Shown here: positions 1 through 9,383 of the stretch, piece after piece
How the letters are laid out: each line of letters opens with the position of its first letter
How positions within the stretch are numbered: the stretch's first letter is position 1
Assembly (NCBI GenBank): GCA_017452265.1
Contig: JAFTMS010000034.1
Location: 43,382-107,381 of the forward strand
Reading direction: 5' to 3'
Origin: Bacteroidales bacterium
Lineage (GTDB): Bacteria; Bacteroidota; Bacteroidia; Bacteroidales; UBA932
Length of the DNA: 64,000 nucleotides
Notes under the pieces: model-generated
What the model was told of the DNA's origin: nothing
The model's input: only the letters and a program-made list of their open reading frames with translations
Database searches by the model: none
Program-made: the position numbers and the translations under genes

Positions 1-303
1 CGGGCTGAATCCGATGGCGAAATTCACGACAGACGAAAGCACAAGTCCTCCGGCGAGCAGCAGACGCCTGCTGAAACGGTCTGCAAGAAAACCGTTCACA
101 AAGCGTGAGAGGCCGTATATGATGCCGTTGAGAGTAAGGAAGATACCTAGTTGTGTCTTCGTTATGCCGAGTTCGCTTTCCAAAGCCGGCAGGGCCGCAC
201 TGAAATTCTTCCTGAGGAAATAATAAAGGATGTATCCTATCATGAGGACGATGAGCGTCCTCCACTGCCAGTAGTTGTACTTCTTAAGTGTCTGCTGATC
301 CAT
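1..303 (-). CDS. MFS transporter, OPA (GlpT/UhpC-like) family, N-terminal part
   Basis: Reading the minus strand from an ATG at 303 gives about 100 residues before the window edge, starting MDQQTLKKYNYWQWRTLIVL. The first membrane segment is followed by YYFLRKNFSAALP and later GIIYGLSRFVNGFLADR. This matches the start of organophosphate:phosphate antiporter family MFS proteins, where the loop between helices 2 and 3 carries a similar G-SK/RF--G---DR motif. The protein should have 12 membrane helices in the inner membrane. Its gene follows the GH115 gene by 84 nt on the same strand, so co-transcription is possible. A role in taking up a sugar acid or sugar phosphate is inferred from context; the substrate is unknown. 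The rest lies outside the window. Confidence 0.8.
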   Translation of the reverse strand, partial: MDQQTLKKYNYWQWRTLIVLMIGYILYYFLRKNFSAALPALESELGITKTQLGIFLTLNGIIYGLSRFVNGFLADRFSRRLLLAGGLVLSSVVNFAIGFSP

Positions 304-387
304 GTCCGATTATGTGGTTTTGTAAAAAGATTTGTTCAACAAGACCGCAAATGTAATCAATTATATCGAATTAACGCCCTGTGAGGC

Positions 388-2925
388 TCAATTTACCTGT
401 TTTTTCAGCGTTTCCGGCGGCCCGAGCAGGCTTTCCTGCAGTCCTCCTGCATCCACCATGACCTTCTGGAGGACAAGGCCGTTGTCGAGAGGACGGATGC
501 GGAGCGTGTGCATTCCCGGGGCGTCTATTTCGTGCGTCGTCACGCAGTCGATGACATGCAGTCTCTGCCATTCTCCGATTTCTCCGTCGTAGTGGCCGTT
601 GATGTTCACGGTCTGTTCCTTCCCGCCGTCAAAGCAGACTGCATAGCGCAGTCCGTCCACATTGTGGTTGAGGGTAGGGGAGAAGCGCAGAATCACTTCC
701 ACAGGGCCTTCAGATGCAAGTTCAATATCATATTCCAGCCACATTCCTTCGGTTGAGGCCGTCACAGGCTGAGGCGTTATTGCAGACTGCGTGCGGCCGA
801 GTTCAGGAATTATGCACCAATGCGCCTGCCCTCTGTCAGATGAGCGTGTAAAATGCTCTGCTTCAATGCTTACGTATCCGTCCCTTTCCTCAAAGACATA
901 TGGCCCGGAAGCGGTTTCGGACATATGGAGAACCTCGCATGAAGGAAGCTTTATCGAGATGCCCGTCATATCTCCTTCCGTTCTCCGCACCTGCGGCATG
1001 GTCCTTTCCTCCGGCTGGTTCCAGTAGGTGTATCCTATATGTATCTGGTCCATCATATGGTTCCATTTTCCGCCTGCCATGCGATGATATTCTTCCGTCA
1101 GAAGCGAATCCCTGATGAAGCATTCCTCCACTCTGTCTGCCCACAGGTTTGCCGCAGGATCGTTCCGCCCGGCCTGTTCCGCATTCATGGCTTGGGCATA
1201 GTACATGTCATACAGGTTCGCGCAGGCCTGTACAGGATAGCCGATGAGCTGGAAATACGCATCCTGACATTCCAGAGACAGCTTTTCGGCAAGCTCAGCC
1301 GCATCAAGAGCTAATCTGCCGTATTCCGCCGTCACCCTTTCCCATTCTCCATAATTCATCGAATATGTCCTGCTGTCGAGCAGTTCTGGAGCCATGCGCC
1401 TGTTGAACTTTGCATATGTACGGAGAAGCCTTGCAGCCTCCTGTGCATGCTCTTCTCCAAATATCGAAGCACAGAACTCCACGGAATGCCCGATGAGATT
1501 GTCCGGATTGAAGCGCTCCGGATTCCAGGCCATGTCGAGGAAGAAGGTGATGGGATATTCCATAGGCTTGAGGTCGCCGACATTCACGATCCAGATCTTG
1601 TCCACACCGTGGGCATATGTCAGGTTCATCTGCTCCCATATGCGCGGTATCGGGCTGATGTTCACCCATTTGGAGTTGCGTGGCGCTCCCACGTAATCGA
1701 AATGGTAATACATCCCGTAGCCTCCTTTGCGCGGCTTTGCATCCAGTGCCGGAAGCCTGCGGACATTGCCCCAGTTGTCGTCGCAGAGCATCAGAGTGAC
1801 GTCGTCCGGCACCTGCATCCCCTTGTCGTAATAGTCCTGCACCTCCTTGTACAGGGCCCAGACTTGAGGCGTTTCCTCCGCCGGCTTTCCTGTCACCGAG
1901 CTTATGATTTCGCGCTGGTCACGCACGATCCTTTCCATCAAGGCTATGTTTCCGCTGTCTTCCATGGCCTCGTCGCCGTCTCCGCGCATTCCTACCGTCA
2001 CAAGCGTCTCCCAGTCCTTGCAACGTTCGATTCCTGATGTCCAGAACCTGCGCATGACATCCGTATTTGTAACATAGTTCCATGCGCCTTCACCCTTCCT
2101 TTTCCAGTCCTGCTGAGCCAGAGCCATCGGTTCATGGTGGGATGTGCCCATGACTATGCCCATGCGGTCTGCCAGTGCGCCGTTGAGCGGATCGTCGTCG
2201 TAGAACGCGCTTGCCCACATGGCCGGCCACATGAAGTTGCCCTTGAGACGCAGCAGAAGCTCAAATATGTGCTCGTAGCACCGGCTGTTGATTCCTCCGA
2301 ACTTCTCCATGGCCCAGCTTCCGAACGAAGGCCATTCGTCGTTGATGAAGATGCCGCGGTATGCCACTTTCGGTTCTCCGTCAGTATAGATTCCATTCTT
2401 TATATATATGTCTTCGTGTCTTGCCACCGGTACGTCCATCCACCAGTGCCACGGCGACACTCCGATCTGCCTCGAAAGTTCGTATATTCCGTATATCGTG
2501 CCTCTTTTGTCGCTTCCTGCAATGACGAGGGCCTTCTTTATTCCTGGAAGCGGCCTTTTCACGACCGTCAGGATGTATTTCTCATTCCTTCCATCAAGCT
2601 CTTGACCGGTTATTGCTCCAACTTCGGCCAGCTTTCTGATGACGGGTGAGTCCATGCTTCCTATGATGATGCATTCTCCTTCCGGTTCGTCGAGCGTTTC
2701 CGGTTTCACTCCGCACACTCTGCCGATGTCTTCGATGAGGTCTTGGGCGGCCATGTGTATGCCTTCGTGGTCGGCCTTGTCGAAATATATGCCTGTAGCG
2801 CGACCTTTAGAGGCGACTGGGAACGTTCCGGCGGCCTTTCTGAATGACACGAAGCCGTCTGCGGCCATTAAGATGGAGGTCGTCAGAATGGACAGAAGTA
2901 CGGTTATGAGCCTTTTATGCATCAT
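388..2925 (-). CDS. GH115 alpha-glucuronidase (xylan alpha-1,2-glucuronidase)
   Basis: About 845 residues. Family GH115 enzymes remove (4-O-methyl-)glucuronic acid from internal positions of polymeric xylan. Recognisable stretches are WHWWMDVPV, YRGIFINDEWP, LKGNFMWPAMW, MGTSHHEPM, LCDDNWGN, YYHFDYVG and IWIVNVGDLKPMEYP, in the family order. A C-terminal beta-sandwich region follows (YVSIEAEHFTRS onward). The open frame runs to 3030, but the start at 2925 or 2922 (MMHKRLITVLLSIL) begins a normal signal peptide ending near MAADG, so the upstream extension is rejected. A weak -7 box, TATATTCG (one mismatch), lies at 2947-2954. The gene is divergent from uxuA, which handles the released glucuronate. 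Family assignment is firm; the periplasmic or surface location is inferred. Confidence 0.92.
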   Translation of the reverse strand: MMHKRLITVLLSILTTSILMAADGFVSFRKAAGTFPVASKGRATGIYFDKADHEGIHMAAQDLIEDIGRVCGVKPETLDEPEGECIIIGSMDSPVIRKLAEVGAITGQELDGRNEKYILTVVKRPLPGIKKALVIAGSDKRGTIYGIYELSRQIGVSPWHWWMDVPVARHEDIYIKNGIYTDGEPKVAYRGIFINDEWPSFGSWAMEKFGGINSRCYEHIFELLLRLKGNFMWPAMWASAFYDDDPLNGALADRMGIVMGTSHHEPMALAQQDWKRKGEGAWNYVTNTDVMRRFWTSGIERCKDWETLVTVGMRGDGDEAMEDSGNIALMERIVRDQREIISSVTGKPAEETPQVWALYKEVQDYYDKGMQVPDDVTLMLCDDNWGNVRRLPALDAKPRKGGYGMYYHFDYVGAPRNSKWVNISPIPRIWEQMNLTYAHGVDKIWIVNVGDLKPMEYPITFFLDMAWNPERFNPDNLIGHSVEFCASIFGEEHAQEAARLLRTYAKFNRRMAPELLDSRTYSMNYGEWERVTAEYGRLALDAAELAEKLSLECQDAYFQLIGYPVQACANLYDMYYAQAMNAEQAGRNDPAANLWADRVEECFIRDSLLTEEYHRMAGGKWNHMMDQIHIGYTYWNQPEERTMPQVRRTEGDMTGISIKLPSCEVLHMSETASGPYVFEERDGYVSIEAEHFTRSSDRGQAHWCIIPELGRTQSAITPQPVTASTEGMWLEYDIELASEGPVEVILRFSPTLNHNVDGLRYAVCFDGGKEQTVNINGHYDGEIGEWQRLHVIDCVTTHEIDAPGMHTLRIRPLDNGLVLQKVMVDAGGLQESLLGPPETLKKQVN

Positions 2926-3039
2926 GTGGTTTTGTGTTATTGTTCGCGAATATAGCAAAAATGTACAAATTGCGTATATTGCTGTGTCTTTTACGTTTTT
3001 CAATACTCTTTGAACCGTTTTTTTTCGCATATTTGCATT

Positions 3040-3054
3040 CCGTTAACGGTAACG
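3040..3054. promoter_or_regulatory. Palindrome between GH115 and uxuA, candidate operator
   Basis: The 10-base perfect palindrome CCGTTAACGG (3040-3049) overlaps a second inverted repeat, CGTTA-ACGG-TAACG (3041-3054). It sits between the divergent GH115 and uxuA genes, just after a near -7 box CATATTTG (3028-3035). The form resembles operators of LacI-type repressors, but no such regulator gene is seen in the window. Function is inferred. Confidence 0.35.
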
Positions 3055-3081
3055 ATTGAAATTTAAACAGCTTTTTATATT

Positions 3082-4311
3082 ATGGAAAAAACATGGAGAT
3101 GGTTCGGACGCAAGGACAGGATTACGCTTGAAATGCTCAGGCAGATCGGTGTCGAGGGCATAGTGACAGCCCTTCACGATGTGCCGAACGGAGAAATATG
3201 GACAAGGGAGAAGATCCGCGAGCTGCGTGAATATATCGAAAGCTACGGCATGAGATGGTCTGTCGTCGAGAGCCTGCCGGTGTGCGAAAGCATAAAGTAC
3301 GGCGGAGCGGACAGGGATATGCTTATAGAGAACTACAAGGAAAGCCTGCGCAATCTTTCGGCTGAGGGCATACATACGATATGCTACAACTTCATGCCTG
3401 TGCTGGACTGGGCGCGTACGGATCTGGAGCATCCGAATCCGAACGGTACGACGAATCTGTATTTCTCGTATTCCGAATTTGCATATTTCGACATCTACAT
3501 AGTGGGCCGCAAGGGGGCGCGTGAGGAATGGGCGGCCTTCAAGGTGCCGGGACTTTCGGTGGAACGCGATATTCTGGCCGAGGTTGAGGCACTCAAGGCA
3601 CGGATGACGCCGGAGGCTGAGCATAAGCTCGTGGAGAACATCATCGTGAAGACGCAGGGATTCGTCAGCGGAAACATACGTGAGGACGACGAGCATCCTG
3701 TGGAGCTTTTCCGCAATCTGCTGGCTCTTTACGACGGCATCACGAAGGAGCAGCTCCGTGAGAACATGCGCTATTTCCTTTCCGCAATCATGCCTGTGTG
3801 CGAGGAATGCGGCATGAACATGTGCGTGCATCCGGACGATCCGCCTTTCCCGGTGCTCGGCCTTCCGCGCATCGTCACATCGGCCGAGGACATCGACTGG
3901 TTCCTCAAGGCTGTGGACAATCCGCACAACGGACTGACATTCTGCGCCGGTTCGCTTTCTGCCGGGGCACAGAACAATGTCGTGGATATGGCGCGCAGGT
4001 TTGCTTCACGCACACATTTCGTGCATCTGCGTTCATGTCATATATTTGAAAACGGAGATTTCACGGAAGCGAGCCATCTGGGAGGCCGTGCGGATCTGAT
4101 AGAGCTTGTACGCATATTCGAGAAGGAGAATCCGGCTCTTCCGATGCGTGTGGATCATGGAATGACGATGCTTGACGACAGCTCGAAAGGTTATAATGCA
4201 GGATATTCCTTCCTCGGACGTATGTTCGCGATGGGGCAGGTTCAGGGCATAATGGCCACGGTGGACAGGGAGCTCGGCATACCTTACAGAATTACAGGAT
4301 TTTACGAATAA
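3082..4311 (+). CDS. uxuA: D-mannonate dehydratase
   Basis: 409 residues, the usual length for UxuA. It converts D-mannonate to 2-keto-3-deoxygluconate in cytoplasmic glucuronate degradation. Typical family stretches are TWRWFGRKDRITLEMLRQ at the N-terminus, GIHTICYNFMPVLDWARTDL near residue 95, CVHPDDPPFPVLGLPRI near 250, FVHLRSC near 315, and a metal-site region MRVDHG near 355. There is no signal peptide. The next gene starts 12 nt downstream, so the pair forms an operon. It is divergent from the GH115 gene, which supplies the sugar acid. The glucuronate isomerase needed before UxuB/UxuA (UxaC) is not in this window. Confidence 0.96.
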   Translation: MEKTWRWFGRKDRITLEMLRQIGVEGIVTALHDVPNGEIWTREKIRELREYIESYGMRWSVVESLPVCESIKYGGADRDMLIENYKESLRNLSAEGIHTICYNFMPVLDWARTDLEHPNPNGTTNLYFSYSEFAYFDIYIVGRKGAREEWAAFKVPGLSVERDILAEVEALKARMTPEAEHKLVENIIVKTQGFVSGNIREDDEHPVELFRNLLALYDGITKEQLRENMRYFLSAIMPVCEECGMNMCVHPDDPPFPVLGLPRIVTSAEDIDWFLKAVDNPHNGLTFCAGSLSAGAQNNVVDMARRFASRTHFVHLRSCHIFENGDFTEASHLGGRADLIELVRIFEKENPALPMRVDHGMTMLDDSSKGYNAGYSFLGRMFAMGQVQGIMATVDRELGIPYRITGFYE

Positions 4312-4323
4312 TTTATAGGTGAC

Positions 4324-5136
4324 ATGGCAAATCTTTTTGATATCAAGGGAAACGTGACCGTCATTACGGGCGGCACAGGCGTGCTCGGACGCGCTATAGC
4401 AAAATATCTTGCTCTGGAAGGGGCTCAGGTCATCATCCTCGGACGTAAGGAGGATGTGGGCAATGCCATTGCCGCTGACATTGTGGCGGCAGGCGGAAGC
4501 TGCGAGTTCATGAAGACTGACGTTCTGAATGCGGATGTAGTGCGTCAGAACTGCGCTGACATTCTTGCGAGATACGGACGTATAGATACGCTTCTGAATG
4601 CTGCAGGTGGCAATATGTCTGGCGCGACGATTCCGCCTGACAAGACATTCTTCGATCTGGATGTCGCTCAGTTCCAGACTGTTCTGAATCTGAATCTTAC
4701 CGGTACGGTGATTCCGACGCAGGTCTTCCTCGAACCGATGGTGAAGCAGGGCAAAGGCTCGATAATCAACTTCTCGTCGATGGCTGCCTTCCGTCCGATG
4801 ACACGTGTCGCAGGCTATGCTGCAGCCAAGGCCGGCATATCCAATTTCACTGCCTTCATGGCGACTGAATGCGCCAAGAAGTTCGGTGAGGGCATACGTG
4901 TGAACGCGATTGCTCCGGGCTTCTTCATCACCGAACAGAACCGCTCCCTGCTCACGAATCCGGACGGCAGCTACACTCAGCGCGGCCAGGATGTGATCCG
5001 TCAGACACCGTTCGGACGCATGGGCGACCCGGAGGAGCTCTGCGGCACCATCCACTACCTGATGTCCGATGCCTCACGCTTCGTCACAGGCACCGTAGCC
5101 GTTGTAGACGGCGGCTTCAACGCCTTCGCAATGTGA
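4324..5136 (+). CDS. uxuB: SDR-family D-mannonate oxidoreductase (fructuronate reductase)
   Basis: 270 residues, a short-chain dehydrogenase. The nucleotide-binding glycine motif is TGGTGVLGRAIA (residues 16-27), the structural motif is LLNAAGGNMSG (about 91-101), and the catalytic pair is seen as GYAAAKAG (YxxxK) after INFSSMAAF. The C-terminus ends VTGTVAVVDGGFNAF, as is usual for this family. SDR proteins coded directly behind uxuA in Bacteroidota act as fructuronate reductases in place of the long-chain UxuB of enterobacteria. The assignment therefore rests on family plus the 12-nt spacing from uxuA. A strong shared terminator follows. Confidence 0.85.
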   Translation: MANLFDIKGNVTVITGGTGVLGRAIAKYLALEGAQVIILGRKEDVGNAIAADIVAAGGSCEFMKTDVLNADVVRQNCADILARYGRIDTLLNAAGGNMSGATIPPDKTFFDLDVAQFQTVLNLNLTGTVIPTQVFLEPMVKQGKGSIINFSSMAAFRPMTRVAGYAAAKAGISNFTAFMATECAKKFGEGIRVNAIAPGFFITEQNRSLLTNPDGSYTQRGQDVIRQTPFGRMGDPEELCGTIHYLMSDASRFVTGTVAVVDGGFNAFAM

Positions 5137-5160
5137 CGCATAATCCGCTGTACTATAGTG

Positions 5161-5210
5161 TTTTACGTTAATACGCCTGTGCCATTTGGCACAGGTGTAT
5201 TAACGTAAAA
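5161..5210. terminator. Bidirectional terminator between uxuB and the GH67 gene
   Basis: A 23-base stem (5161-5183 with 5188-5210) with a single G:U-type mismatch and a 4-base loop (ATTT). The outer end is TTTTACG on one side and CGTAAAA on the other, so both strands carry a T tract after the stem. It lies between two convergent genes and would end both transcripts. Confidence 0.9.
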
Positions 5211-5250
5211 TGATGTAAATCAACGTTTTGCGTTTCACGCTGAATGCATG

Positions 5251-7293
5251 TCAGTTATGATGCTTCATGTCGAGCCTGATGGCTTTCAGTTCGGCGAGAG
5301 GACGTTCAGGCTGTTCTACGTCTTGTGGAACGGGCAGCCCGGAGAATTCCCCGAAGTACTGCACACAGGCATCGCGCCACCATCTGGCGTCGCTTTCCTG
5401 TATCTCAAGCTTATCCCGGACAGCCTCCCAGCGCTCCGGATCCACATATGCTCTGACACCCTCCCAAACGGCCTGATACTCGCGCACCTTCCTGACGCCT
5501 CTGTCGTAATGCAGGCAGATTTCGTCCCATAGGGTACGTCCTGATGACATCACGTGTGTCCATGGCACATGATGAAACCAAAGGAGAAGTTCTTCCGGGC
5601 ATGTCTCAAGAGAATTGTACATGGAAGCGAGCGGCTCATGATACTGATCCACATTGCCGCTTCCGGAACGGGTTCTGTCGAAGCCGATACCAAGAGAGTC
5701 AGCCTGATGGTAGTACTTCGGAAGCCAGTCTGCCCGTGCTCCTTCGGGATCATACCATGGCTCGGGTCCATAATGATGGATGCCGGCAAAAATGTGATGA
5801 AGACCGAGCGGCATCATATAGTCAACAGCGGCCTCGCGCGAGGTCATCATCATGTCCAGAACCGGCTCCACGAACTCCGTCTTGTATTTCTCCGACCTGC
5901 ATCTGTTCTGGCGAGGGAAGGTCTGAAGTATCCATTCCCTTGCAATTTCTTCAGACGAAAGTCCTGCATTCCATGCGAGACGGCCGAATCCGTACCACGA
6001 AGACTGGGCAAAATAATGCCCGCACCAGTTCTTGTCGCGTCCTATGTTCGCCACGCCGGCAATTGCAGTGGTCTTGTATGCGTCAGGATAGAGCTTTCCG
6101 GTGGTGATGTCCGTGACGGTCGATCCCACTCCTTCGCAGAAAGTGTCGCTGTCCATGCACTCTTCAAGCTGCGTCATCAGATAGACAAGATGGTTCGATC
6201 CGCCCATGTATTCCTGGGTTATCTGGAACTCGATCATCATCGCTGTCTTTGACATCGCTCCGAAAAGCGGGCTGAAAGGCTCGCGAGGCTGGAAATCCAC
6301 AGGGCCGTTCTTGATCTGTACAATGACATTGTCGTTGAACTTGCCGTCCAGAGGTACGAATTCCTCGTATGCCTGGTTCGCCCTGTCCGCACTGTCCGGC
6401 GCATATACGAAGGCTCTCCACATGACGATGCCGTCATATGGCTCCAGAGCCTCAGCAAGCATGTTTGCACCGTCTGCGTGCGTGCGTCCGAAATCCTGGG
6501 GGCCCGGAAGGCCTTCGGAATTCGCCTTTACAAGGAAGCCTCCGAAATCGGGTATGAGTTCATATATCTCAGCCACCTTTTCCGCCCACCACTCGCGGAC
6601 TTCAGGAACAAGAGGGTCGGATGTCGCCAAGCCTCCAAGTTCCGCCGGAGATGAGAAATTCACTGACAGATAGACATGTACGCCATACGGGCGCATTACA
6701 TCAGCAATCACTGCCACTCTTTCTATATAGTCGCGGCGAAGCATCTCAGGAGTCGCATTGACATTGTTCAGTACGCTTCCGTTTATGCCGATGGACGCAT
6801 TCAGACGGGCATATTCCTTTATGAGTCCGACAGGTACAGGTTCGCCCCAGTGCCAGATCGACCATCCGGCATATCCTCGCTCGACGGTGTTGTCAAGATT
6901 GTCCCAATGGTTCAGGATGCGTCTTTCATACGATGGTTCCTCGCGTATGTCAAGTACGCCGTCAGCCTGACCTGTACGCTCAAGCCTCTGCAGGGTGTAT
7001 GAGCCGTAAAGTGCTCCGGTCTCTGTCCTTGCATATATGTTGCGTCCGGCAGGTGTGTCCTTTATGATGAAACCGTCGTTTTCAAGGTCAAGTCCCCGGT
7101 CTATCGTAATAGTGGCAGAGCATTGTAGCTTTCCGATTTCCGTTTCCGCCAGTTCCAAAGTCGTTGCCGCTTCAGTGCAGTCCTGTTCAGGCAGCCATGA
7201 CGAATGACCATTGCCGGGGTCCGTATACGAACAGCCGGCAATGGCAAGAACTGACAATATCGATGCGATGGCTCTATTCAAAGTCCTATTCAT
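5251..7293 (-). CDS. GH67 alpha-glucuronidase, lipoprotein
   Basis: About 680 residues. GH67 enzymes release 4-O-methyl-glucuronic acid from the non-reducing end of xylo-oligosaccharides, complementing the internal action of GH115. The signature KANSEGLPGPQDFGRTHADG carries the general acid Glu. QIKNGPVDFQPREP and MIEFQITQEYMG carry the Asp and Glu that match the other catalytic carboxylates known from the family. ILSVLAIAGC is a lipobox, so it is a lipoprotein. A first ATG exists at 7302; the second at 7293 (MNRTLNRAIAS) gives a better signal peptide and overlaps the GH43 stop by 8 nt. It is the last gene of the minus-strand operon that begins at 12457. Confidence 0.94.
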   Translation of the reverse strand: MNRTLNRAIASILSVLAIAGCSYTDPGNGHSSWLPEQDCTEAATTLELAETEIGKLQCSATITIDRGLDLENDGFIIKDTPAGRNIYARTETGALYGSYTLQRLERTGQADGVLDIREEPSYERRILNHWDNLDNTVERGYAGWSIWHWGEPVPVGLIKEYARLNASIGINGSVLNNVNATPEMLRRDYIERVAVIADVMRPYGVHVYLSVNFSSPAELGGLATSDPLVPEVREWWAEKVAEIYELIPDFGGFLVKANSEGLPGPQDFGRTHADGANMLAEALEPYDGIVMWRAFVYAPDSADRANQAYEEFVPLDGKFNDNVIVQIKNGPVDFQPREPFSPLFGAMSKTAMMIEFQITQEYMGGSNHLVYLMTQLEECMDSDTFCEGVGSTVTDITTGKLYPDAYKTTAIAGVANIGRDKNWCGHYFAQSSWYGFGRLAWNAGLSSEEIAREWILQTFPRQNRCRSEKYKTEFVEPVLDMMMTSREAAVDYMMPLGLHHIFAGIHHYGPEPWYDPEGARADWLPKYYHQADSLGIGFDRTRSGSGNVDQYHEPLASMYNSLETCPEELLLWFHHVPWTHVMSSGRTLWDEICLHYDRGVRKVREYQAVWEGVRAYVDPERWEAVRDKLEIQESDARWWRDACVQYFGEFSGLPVPQDVEQPERPLAELKAIRLDMKHHN

Positions 7294-8257
7294 CAGTTCC
7301 ATCTATAGTGTTGATCGTTCCGTCTTCATTGTAGGTGATTTCGCACACCTTGAGGCTTCTGAGCCATGAAGTGCCGCCTGAAGGGAAACTGTCGTGATGG
7401 AACAGATACCATTTACCCTTATATTCTATGATGCTGTGATGCGTTGTCCAGCCTATTACAGGTGTAAGTATCACTCCCTTGTATGTGAACGGCCCGTATG
7501 GATTGTCTCCGATCGCGTAGCAGAGCAAATGGCTGTCACCGGTCGAATACGAGAAGTAGTATTTCCCGTTGTACTTATGCACCCAGCTTGCTTCGAAGAA
7601 CCGGTGCGGATCGTTGGCCTTCAGAGGATTACCGTCTTCGTCAACAACCAGCACTGGTTTAGGCTCCTCTGCAAACTGAAGCATGTCGTCGGTCAGCTTT
7701 GCAACACGGCTCGGAAGCGCAGGCTCGTCGCCTTCAGGAAGATACGCGCTTTCAAGAGCCTTGTTGTCCTTGTATCTCTGAAGCTGTCCGCCCCAGATTC
7801 CTCCGAAATACAGATAATATCCGTCGTCCTCCTTGAGCACGGCGATATCCATGCTGTAGCTGCCTCTGATCGGATCCTGTTGTGCAACAAAAGGGCCTTC
7901 AGGACGGTCTGCAACGGCTACTCCGATACGGAATATGTCGTTCCTGTCCTTCATAGGGAAGTACATGTAATACTTTCCGTCCTTCTCCGCACAGTCGTTG
8001 TCCCAAAGCTGCCTTCCTGCCCACGGAATGTCCTCAAGGGCAAGCGCACGACCATGGTCGATGACTTCGCCGTTCATCGGGTCGTCTGTGGAAAGGACAT
8101 GGTAGTCCTTCATCACATACTGGTCGCCGTTGTCGTTCTCGGTCTGTCCGCAGTCCCAGTCGTGTGACGGATAAATGTAGATGCGGCCGTTGAATACGTG
8201 TACTGACGGGTCTGCCATATAATCGGCAGGATAAAGGTATCGTTTTGTAGTCTTCAT
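7286..8257 (-). CDS. GH43 glycosidase (beta-xylosidase or alpha-L-arabinofuranosidase), cytoplasmic
   Basis: 323 residues, a single five-bladed propeller without extra domains. The three catalytic acids fit the GH43 pattern: Asp16 in YMADPSVHVF (base), Asp137 in SYSMDIAVL (pKa modulator) and Glu222 in RFFEASWVHK (acid). There is no signal peptide, unlike its xylanase and GH67 neighbours. It probably cuts short xylo-oligosaccharides inside the cell after import by the adjacent GPH symporter. The gene lies 8 nt after the GH10 gene and overlaps the GH67 start. Whether xylose or arabinose is released cannot be read from the sequence. Confidence 0.9.
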   Translation of the reverse strand: MKTTKRYLYPADYMADPSVHVFNGRIYIYPSHDWDCGQTENDNGDQYVMKDYHVLSTDDPMNGEVIDHGRALALEDIPWAGRQLWDNDCAEKDGKYYMYFPMKDRNDIFRIGVAVADRPEGPFVAQQDPIRGSYSMDIAVLKEDDGYYLYFGGIWGGQLQRYKDNKALESAYLPEGDEPALPSRVAKLTDDMLQFAEEPKPVLVVDEDGNPLKANDPHRFFEASWVHKYNGKYYFSYSTGDSHLLCYAIGDNPYGPFTYKGVILTPVIGWTTHHSIIEYKGKWYLFHHDSFPSGGTSWLRSLKVCEITYNEDGTINTIDGTDE

Positions 8258-8265
8258 GATAATAT

Positions 8266-9372
8266 CTATTTGATATGTTCCTTCTTCATATATTCCCTCA
8301 AGAATGCCTTAGGCTGAAGTTCGCGGTCGAAGAGCAGCGGATATTCCACGCGACCTCTCATCGGCCAGTCGTTCTTCCATGAGTCGTCGTCGCTCACGCC
8401 CCATGCTGTGACGCGTGTGATGACGTCGGAATGTTTCACGAACAAATCCATGAATGTCTTCATGCGCTCGTTCCATTTTGCCGATACATCCTCAGGAAGT
8501 CCGTCAGGATATGGATTCATCATCGCATTGTATGCTTCGGTGTCAGCCACATCGGCTCCTCTGTTCACAGTCGGAAGTGCAGACATGTCCCACTCCGTGA
8601 TCATTACCTTGACCCCTGTTCCGGCGAATGCATTGAGACTCTCCTCAAACTGTGCGAAGTCAGGATAATCCATTCCCATATGTCCCTGCATTCCCACGGC
8701 ATCTATGCGGAGTCCCCGTGACTTGAGGTCGCTGACTATCCTCACATATGTGTCTCTGCGTCCCGGAACGTTCATTCCGTAATCGTTGATGTAAAGCTCT
8801 GCATCAGGATCAGCCTCATGGGCATACTGGAATGCGAGGGGGATGAATTCCTCACCCAGTATCTCGTAGAACTTGCTCTGCCTGTAGCTTCCGTCCTCGA
8901 CGACAGCCTCGTTCACCACATCCCAGCCGTGGACACGCCCCTTGTATCTTGTCATCACTGTCGTGATGTGCTCCTTCATGCGTGCCTTGAGCTCTTCAGC
9001 GTCAATCTGTGAGCCGTCTTCGTTCAGGAAGAACCACGGAGCGCACTGGGAATGCCAGATGAGGCAGTGGCCGACCACGAACATGCCGTTTTCATTGCCG
9101 AAGTCCACGAACTTGTCCGCGAGTGAGAAATCGTACCTGTCCTTTTCCGGATGTATCACCTCGGACTTCATGCAGTTCTCGGCGACTATTGTGTTGAAAT
9201 TCTTCTTTATGAGTTCTATGCCCAGAGTATCCGTGCCGTTTATCTCAGCTTCGTTGAGGGCAGCCCCCATCATGAAATGGTCCTGGAATACGTCCTTCAG
9301 ACCCGGCTGCTCCACTGAAGCGCACGATGCCAGCACCGACAAAGCAATGACAGATGATAAAGTCTTTTTCAT
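8266..9372 (-). CDS. GH10 endo-1,4-beta-xylanase, single-domain lipoprotein
   Basis: 368 residues. [11 protein letters not shown] is a lipobox with Cys17, so the enzyme is membrane anchored. The fold is complete and uninterrupted: [33 protein letters not shown], the acid/base Glu155 in WDVVNEAV and the nucleophile Glu260 in MITEWDMS. It cuts the xylan main chain, probably processing imported oligosaccharides in the periplasm, whereas the second GH10 in this window (25406-28300) belongs to the surface operon. It stands 11 nt after the transporter gene and 8 nt before the GH43 gene. Confidence 0.95.
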   Translation of the reverse strand: MKKTLSSVIALSVLASCASVEQPGLKDVFQDHFMMGAALNEAEINGTDTLGIELIKKNFNTIVAENCMKSEVIHPEKDRYDFSLADKFVDFGNENGMFVVGHCLIWHSQCAPWFFLNEDGSQIDAEELKARMKEHITTVMTRYKGRVHGWDVVNEAVVEDGSYRQSKFYEILGEEFIPLAFQYAHEADPDAELYINDYGMNVPGRRDTYVRIVSDLKSRGLRIDAVGMQGHMGMDYPDFAQFEESLNAFAGTGVKVMITEWDMSALPTVNRGADVADTEAYNAMMNPYPDGLPEDVSAKWNERMKTFMDLFVKHSDVITRVTAWGVSDDDSWKNDWPMRGRVEYPLLFDRELQPKAFLREYMKKEHIK

Positions 9373-9383
9373 ACTATAGGCTT

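Noticed and set aside
2926-3030. N-terminal extension of the GH115 frame
   Set aside because: It precedes a normal signal peptide and covers the intergenic promoter region.
3043-3927. A 294-codon open frame on the minus strand
   Set aside because: Antisense to uxuA and lacking any domain; would also block the divergent promoter region.
4033-5055. A 340-codon open frame on the minus strand
   Set aside because: Antisense to uxuA and uxuB, which are clear genes with family motifs.
5161-5210. Long palindrome considered as an insertion-sequence end
   Set aside because: No transposase or target duplication is near; place and T tracts fit a bidirectional terminator.
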